The notes below the pieces were generated by a model that searched no databases, was not told where the DNA came from, and saw only the letters and a program-made list of their open reading frames with translations. The position numbers and the translations under genes are program-made. DNA of 64,000 nt from NCBI GenBank assembly GCA_035943995.1, contig DASZBS010000021.1, positions 62,001 through 126,000 on the forward strand, written 5' to 3'. Positions 59,496 to 64,000 of the stretch are shown here, in pieces. The stretch is from Vulcanimicrobium sp035943995. GTDB taxonomy: Bacteria > Vulcanimicrobiota > Vulcanimicrobiia > Vulcanimicrobiales > Vulcanimicrobiaceae. The stretch's first letter is position 1, and each line of letters starts with the position of its first letter.

Positions 59496-60891
59496 GGCCC
59501 GTGCCTCCGACCGTGCACGACGACAGCTTCACCGTCGGGATCCCGACGCCGACGGGGACGCGCTGCCCGCCTTTACCGCACGTGTACGAGCGGTTCGCGA
59601 GCCGGCCGTCGTGGCCGACCATCGTGACCTTGGTCATCGCATCCGGACCGTTGCCGACCAGCGTCGCGCCGCGCACCGGCGCGGTGATCTTGCCGTGCTC
59701 GATCAGATAGCCTTCGGCGATCATGAACACGAAGTCGCCCTTGCTGATCTCGACCTGCCCGCCGCTGAACGACGTCGCGTAGAGCCCGCGGTCGATCGAG
59801 CCGACGATCTCCTCGGGCGTCGACGTGCCCGCCGGCATGAACGTGTTGCACATGCGCGGCTGCGGCAGCACGCGGTACGACTCGCGCCGCCCGCTCCCCG
59901 TCGACGCGACGCCCATCAGCCGCGCGTTCAAACGATCCTGCATGTAGCCGCGCAAGATGCCGCGGTCGACGAGCACCTTGTGCTGGCCCGGAGTGCCTTC
60001 GTCGTCGACGGCGACGGTGCCGCGCTCGCCGGGCAGATCGCCGTCGTCGAAGATCGTCACGAGATCGCTCGCTACCCGCTCGCCCACGCGCCCCGCATAC
60101 AACGACGTTCCCTTGCGGTTGAAGTCGGCCTCGAGACCGTGCCCGACCGCCTCGTGCAGGAGCACGCCGCCGCCGCCCGCGCCGATGACCACGGGCAGCT
60201 CGCCGGCGGGCGCCTCGCGCGCGCCGAGCTTGATCGTCGCGATGCGCGCCGACTCGCGCGCGAGTGACTCCGGCGTGGTTACGTCGAACACGTCGATGCT
60301 CGTGCGGCCGCCGTCGCCGATGTAGCCGTTCTCGCGGCGCCCGTTCTCGCGCGCGACGACCTGCACGCCGAGCGACACCAGCGGCCGCCGGTCGGTCACC
60401 ACGCGCCCGTCGCTCGACGCGATCTGCACGTACTGCAGCTCGTCGGTGACGGCGGCGTTCACCGACACCACGCGCGGATCGAACGCGCGCGCCGCGACGT
60501 CCGCACGCGCCAGCAGGTCGACGTACCGCGCCGAGTCCGCCGGCTCGTCCGCATGCGCGTCGTACATCGACGGCGCGGACGCAGCGGCCAACTGCACGAC
60601 CACGTCGTCGTGGCGCCCGTCGCGCGAGATCAGCGAAGCGGCATCCGCCGCCCGCAGCAGCGACGCCTCGTCGAGGTCGTCCGAGTACGCGTATCCCGCC
60701 CGCTGTCCGACGACGACGCGCACGCCGGCGCCGCGCACGACGTTCGACGATGCCTCGTGGATGCGGCCGTCCTGCAGCCGAAACGTTTGCGTGAGCCGGC
60801 TCTCGAAGAACACGTCGGCGAAGTCGCCGCCTCGGCGCAGCGCCCGCGACAGCACGCGAGCAAGCAGCACGGGATCGAGGGCAGTCAGCAC
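59488..60891 (-). CDS. tldD: TldD metalloprotease
   Basis: TldD is the catalytic subunit of the TldDE peptidase. The protein carries the zinc motif LLHEAVGHGLEAD (HExxxH), AGTSTPEEIVGSIDRGLYAT, GQVEISKGDFVFMIAEGYLI and a late cysteine motif (SYTCGKGGQRVPVGVG). GTG 60891 gives 467 residues and fits the family start (DPVLLARVLSRAL); a GTG at 60918 is also possible. The unfolded or small-peptide substrate is unknown here. Confidence 0.9.
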   Translation of the reverse strand: MLTALDPVLLARVLSRALRRGGDFADVFFESRLTQTFRLQDGRIHEASSNVVRGAGVRVVVGQRAGYAYSDDLDEASLLRAADAASLISRDGRHDDVVVQLAAASAPSMYDAHADEPADSARYVDLLARADVAARAFDPRVVSVNAAVTDELQYVQIASSDGRVVTDRRPLVSLGVQVVARENGRRENGYIGDGGRTSIDVFDVTTPESLARESARIATIKLGAREAPAGELPVVIGAGGGGVLLHEAVGHGLEADFNRKGTSLYAGRVGERVASDLVTIFDDGDLPGERGTVAVDDEGTPGQHKVLVDRGILRGYMQDRLNARLMGVASTGSGRRESYRVLPQPRMCNTFMPAGTSTPEEIVGSIDRGLYATSFSGGQVEISKGDFVFMIAEGYLIEHGKITAPVRGATLVGNGPDAMTKVTMVGHDGRLANRSYTCGKGGQRVPVGVGIPTVKLSSCTVGGTGRG

Positions 60892-60924
60892 GATTTCGGG
60901 CCTTCGCTGCCGAACCACCCCATC

Positions 60925-61326
60925 ATGCCCGCCCGCACCGCGGCGCTGACTTTTGCGTTGATCCTCGCCGCTACCCTGACCGCAGCCGCGACCTGTCCGG
61001 CGACGAACGGCCGGGATGATTCATCGTGCGATGTCGCCCACCCGACCACGTCGACGAGTGCGTCGTGCGCGGCAGCCGCTCACGCGACGGAGACGTGCGC
61101 CGATCAGGCAACGGGCCTGGTCCGCGCGATCTATCTGACGCGAGCTGCGTCGGAATGGCGCAAGGCGGCGATGGCGCTGGGGCGTAAGAAGTCGCAAGGA
61201 CGTTACTGGTTGGCACACTCGACGATACTCGACGAGCGTGTGCAAGACGATCCGGACGCACCAAGCCGACTTCGCATGGAAGCGAAACGCAACGAACAAC
61301 TAGCCAGAGCGGCCCTCGCGCGCTAA
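60925..61326 (+). CDS. Secreted small protein, Cys-containing
   Basis: The 133-residue product has a signal peptide (MPARTAALTFALILAATLTA). The next 45 residues contain four Cys and are Thr/Ser/Ala-rich (CPATNGRDDSSCDVAHPTTS). A helical, Arg/Lys-rich C-terminus follows. No family is recognised. It is divergent from tldD with almost no gap and convergent with the carboxypeptidase gene. Confidence 0.55.
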   Translation: MPARTAALTFALILAATLTAAATCPATNGRDDSSCDVAHPTTSTSASCAAAAHATETCADQATGLVRAIYLTRAASEWRKAAMALGRKKSQGRYWLAHSTILDERVQDDPDAPSRLRMEAKRNEQLARAALAR

Positions 61327-61343
61327 GTCATTCACCGTGGTCT

Positions 61344-62807
61344 TCAGCTGCGCGCCAGCACGTCGAGCGCGCGATCGATCCCTTGTTCCACCGGGCCGTC
61401 GTCGGCGCGGCGGTCGTTGACGACGATCGCGAACGCGACGCGGCCGTGCCGCCGCGTCTGCACGTAGCCGGTGAGCGCGTTGACGTGCGCGATGTGCCCG
61501 CTCTTGGCGCGCGCCCGGCCGCGCGCGTCAGTGACGTGCCGCCGGCGCACGGTGCCTTCGATGCCGACGCGCGGCAGCGCGCCGACGAACAGCGGGCCGG
61601 CCGGTTCGACCGCGGCGCGCGCAAGCAGCATCGCGAGCGTGAGCGGCGCGACGCGGTCGCTCGGCGCGAGGCCGCTGCCGTCGACGATGCGCAGGCCGTC
61701 CTGCGGGACGCCGCCGCGCACGAGGATCGCGCGCTCCACGAGCGCGCCGTTCGCTTCGGTCCCCAGGCCGCGCGTCGCGCCCACCGCGCGCAAAAGCTGT
61801 TCGGCGAAATGGTTGTTGGACTCGAGCATCATCTCGTGCACGATGTCGCGCAGCTTCGGCGAGCGATGGCGCCACAGCACGTTCGGCGCGACGGGCGCGA
61901 CGCCGACGCCGGCGCCGCCGCCCACCCGCACGCCGCGCGCGCGCAGCATCGTGCGCGCCACGTCGGCCGCGTAGAGCGGCAGATCGATCACCGGCCGCCA
62001 GAACGACTGCTCCGCGCCGGCGGCGACGCGCCCGCTGAACGTGAAGTCGTTGCGCACCGTGTCGCGCTGAATCGTCAGGAGGGTCGCGTACGACGTGAGC
62101 ACGCCACCGTGCACGCGCACGGCGGTCGACGGCGGCAGCACGCGGATGCGCGCCGGCGCACCGACACTGCTCGGCACCAGGTGAAACTCCACCGTGCCCT
62201 GGTCGAGCGACAGCGCGCTGGTCCCGGCGGCGTACCCGTACTGCAAGTCGTCGGGCTCCCACGCGCGGTTCTGCTCGGCGCCGGCGAACACGCTCGCGTC
62301 GGCGACGATCGCACCGCTGATGCTGCGCACGCCGCCGCGCGCGACGGCGGCGACGCCGCCGCGCAGATCGTCGCGCGTGAACAGCGGATCGCCCGTGCCG
62401 ACGAGATACACGTTGCCGCGAATCATCCCGTCCGACGGATCGTCCACGCATTCGAGCGTCGTCGAGAACCGGTAGTCGGGACCCAGCGTCTGGAGCGCCG
62501 CGGCGCCTACGAGCACTTTGAACGTCGAAGCCGGCGTCATCGGCGTGCGCTCGCGGCGCGTGAACAGCGGGCGGCCGTCCCCGTCGACGACGGCGATGCC
62601 GCTCGTCGCGAGCGCCGATGCGCCGAGCGCGGCGCGCAGCTGCGCTTGCAGCGCGCCGAGATCGCGCGAGCTCCAGGCCGGCGCGCTCGGCGCGGCGCCC
62701 AGCGGCGTCGGGCCGCTCGGTGCATGGGTCGTCGGCGCGGGTCCGCCGCATGCGGAAGCCGCCGCGAGCACGAGCGCCGCGGCGGCACGCCGGACCGACC
62801 GCATCAT
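61344..62807 (-). CDS. dacB: D-alanyl-D-alanine carboxypeptidase/endopeptidase (PBP4, DacB-like)
   Basis: The 487-residue class C penicillin-binding protein has an exported N-terminus with a possible lipobox (ASAC, Cys20). The SxxK motif is STFK (Ser94, Lys97), the SxN motif is in LESNNHFAEQLL, and the KTG-type box reads KSG in RAKSGHIAHVNALTGYV. A large insert between motifs is typical of PBP4/DacB. It trims peptidoglycan cross-links. The ATG overlaps the stop of the upstream M1 peptidase gene (ATGA). Confidence 0.88.
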   Translation of the reverse strand: MMRSVRRAAAALVLAAASACGGPAPTTHAPSGPTPLGAAPSAPAWSSRDLGALQAQLRAALGASALATSGIAVVDGDGRPLFTRRERTPMTPASTFKVLVGAAALQTLGPDYRFSTTLECVDDPSDGMIRGNVYLVGTGDPLFTRDDLRGGVAAVARGGVRSISGAIVADASVFAGAEQNRAWEPDDLQYGYAAGTSALSLDQGTVEFHLVPSSVGAPARIRVLPPSTAVRVHGGVLTSYATLLTIQRDTVRNDFTFSGRVAAGAEQSFWRPVIDLPLYAADVARTMLRARGVRVGGGAGVGVAPVAPNVLWRHRSPKLRDIVHEMMLESNNHFAEQLLRAVGATRGLGTEANGALVERAILVRGGVPQDGLRIVDGSGLAPSDRVAPLTLAMLLARAAVEPAGPLFVGALPRVGIEGTVRRRHVTDARGRARAKSGHIAHVNALTGYVQTRRHGRVAFAIVVNDRRADDGPVEQGIDRALDVLARS

Positions 62808-64000
62808 TTCGTGCCGAGCGGGTCGAGCCCGTCGAGCCGTTCGCGCAGCGCTCGCGATTCCGCCCGCAGCCGGTCCATCTCGTCGCGCAAACGGGCCAGC
62901 TCGGCCGGCTTCGTCTGCGCTTCGCGCACGCGGATCGCGGCTTCCGCCGCATGGCGCCGAACCCGACCGTCGCGCTCGTTGTGCGTGATGCGGTCCAGCA
63001 CCGGCAGCAGCCGCGCGTCGGTGACGTGTTCCGCCGCGGTGAACGCGGACATGCGCACCAGCGCATCGGTGTCGTCTAGCGTGCGGTTCACCGCGTCGAC
63101 CGCCGCCGTGCGGACGGTCTCCGCGAGCGCGCCGAGCTCCGCGACGGCGCCCACCGCGGCGCGCCGCAGCGCCTGCGGCCGGCCGGGCGCGAGCGCAGCC
63201 TCGAGCACGGCCAGCGCGCGCGCGTCGGCGAGCGCGCCGAGCCCGCGCAGCGCGCCGGATGCGATCGACTCGTTCCACGACGGCACGTGCGTCGCCGCGA
63301 CGAGCGCGTCGAACGCGCGGGGGTCGCGCGTCTTGCCCAGCGCGTGCAGCGCGTCGCCCACGACGAAGTACGATGCGTCGTCGCGCAGCGCCAGCAGCGC
63401 GTCGGCGACTTCGGCGTCACGCCAAGCACCGAGCGCTTTGGCAATCGCGCGCCGCACCTTCGGATGCGGATGCGAGACGTTCGCGAGCAGCGCGGCGCGG
63501 GCCGACGGCGCGCGCGAATCACCCAGCGCGGCCGCGATCTCGACGCCCACGCCGAAGAACGGATCGCGCGCGAGCGCTTCCGCCAGCGCCTCGCGGGCGG
63601 TGCGGCGGTCGTCCTTCGCGAGCGCGTTCGCGGCCCGAATCCGGGAGATGGGCGACGGATCGCCGCGCAGCACGGCGGCGTGCGCGTCCGTGCCCAGCGA
63701 CCACGTCCACGCCGCCAAGATCCACGCACCGGGATCGACGCGCACCAGCGCCGGCTCGCGTTCGAGCGGCACGGCGAACACCTGCGGCGCGCGGTCGACG
63801 CGCAAGCGCACGCGCGTCTCGCCCGGCAGCGGCCCCGGGCCGAAATCGGCGTGAAGCGTCGCCGGCGCGTCCGCGACGAAACCGATCTCGACGTCGAACG
63901 CGTACGCGGGGTTGTCGTCGTCGACCGTTTGCTGCTGCGCGATCGTGATCAGCGCGGTCTTGCGCTCACCGTCCCAGCGATAGCTCGCCTCGAGATCCGG
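62804..64000 (-). CDS. M1-family aminopeptidase, C-terminal part (HEAT repeats), partial
   Basis: The frame enters from the right edge (398 codons seen), so the catalytic HExxH half is outside the window. The visible part starts with a beta segment (YRWDGERKTALITIAQQQTV, then DNPAYAFDVEIGF) like the post-catalytic region of M1 peptidases and TAF2. About 280 residues of HEAT-like helical repeats follow (ALRDDASYFVVGDALHALGK and similar) with a short final coiled coil. The call as M1 rests on this layout alone. It overlaps dacB by four bases. Confidence 0.7.
   Translation of the reverse strand, partial: PDLEASYRWDGERKTALITIAQQQTVDDDNPAYAFDVEIGFVADAPATLHADFGPGPLPGETRVRLRVDRAPQVFAVPLEREPALVRVDPGAWILAAWTWSLGTDAHAAVLRGDPSPISRIRAANALAKDDRRTAREALAEALARDPFFGVGVEIAAALGDSRAPSARAALLANVSHPHPKVRRAIAKALGAWRDAEVADALLALRDDASYFVVGDALHALGKTRDPRAFDALVAATHVPSWNESIASGALRGLGALADARALAVLEAALAPGRPQALRRAAVGAVAELGALAETVRTAAVDAVNRTLDDTDALVRMSAFTAAEHVTDARLLPVLDRITHNERDGRVRRHAAEAAIRVREAQTKPAELARLRDEMDRLRAESRALRERLDGLDPLGTK

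Overview
The window is 64 kb of mostly very GC-rich DNA with densely packed genes. Starts and stops often overlap as ATGA or GTGA, and GTG starts are common. Gene content points to a heterotrophic, respiring environmental bacterium with a didermic-type envelope gene set: futalosine-pathway menaquinone genes, beta-oxidation, glycolate oxidase subunits, a DUF2600 terpene synthase, many secreted proteins and lipoproteins. A lineage such as Eremiobacterota/Vulcanimicrobiota would fit, but the sequence alone does not prove it. I see no rRNA, convincing tRNA, CRISPR array, transposase or integrase.

Layout. 0-6 kb: a GrpB/DUF4438 pair, queD and queE (deazapurine precursor), an Mpo1-like membrane protein, mqnB-mqnD (futalosine menaquinone route) and a NamZ-type muramidase. 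6-19 kb: PilZ protein, glcD-glcE coupled to a DUF2600 terpene synthase, nitronate monooxygenase, an M28 peptidase, a Met/His-rich secreted protein, an SGNH hydrolase, an acyltransferase, a TIGR01777 epimerase, an acyl-CoA ligase and an anti-sigma-type ATPase. 19-27 kb: a padR-fadE-fadB-fadA operon reads leftward from a divergent promoter shared with a rightward fadD. 27-33 kb: secreted and lipoprotein genes, thioesterase, thioredoxin reductase, a frameshifted DUF6438 lipoprotein and an HTH-metallo-beta-lactamase fusion. 33-39 kb: a leftward envelope cluster (two tandem TlpA-TPR paralogues, NfeD-like, flotillin, PspA-like, secreted protein). 39-42.5 kb: a coupled set of ABC exporter, phosphoesterase and a catalytically degenerate amidinotransferase-fold protein.

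42.6-47.7 kb is the accessory region. It holds a visibly AT-richer PD-(D/E)XK-STAND ATPase (probable anti-phage protein), a DoxX protein, an RNA-rich gap containing a candidate 6S-like RNA, and a DUF6338 membrane protein followed by three tiny, translationally coupled genes, two of them paralogues. A second AT-rich gene (56.9-58.1 kb) encodes an Mrr-like nuclease with a zinc-ribbon-like tail.

47.8-54.1 kb is a leftward run of malic enzyme, response regulator, MocR-type regulator and a YncE/phosphoesterase protein. 54-64 kb carries a class III nucleotide cyclase, an HTH protein, threonine aldolase, the TldD/TldE pair, a PBP4-type carboxypeptidase and the C-terminal part of an M1-type aminopeptidase. 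A palindromic interspersed repeat (two full copies, one half copy) sits at gene ends and inside one coding start.
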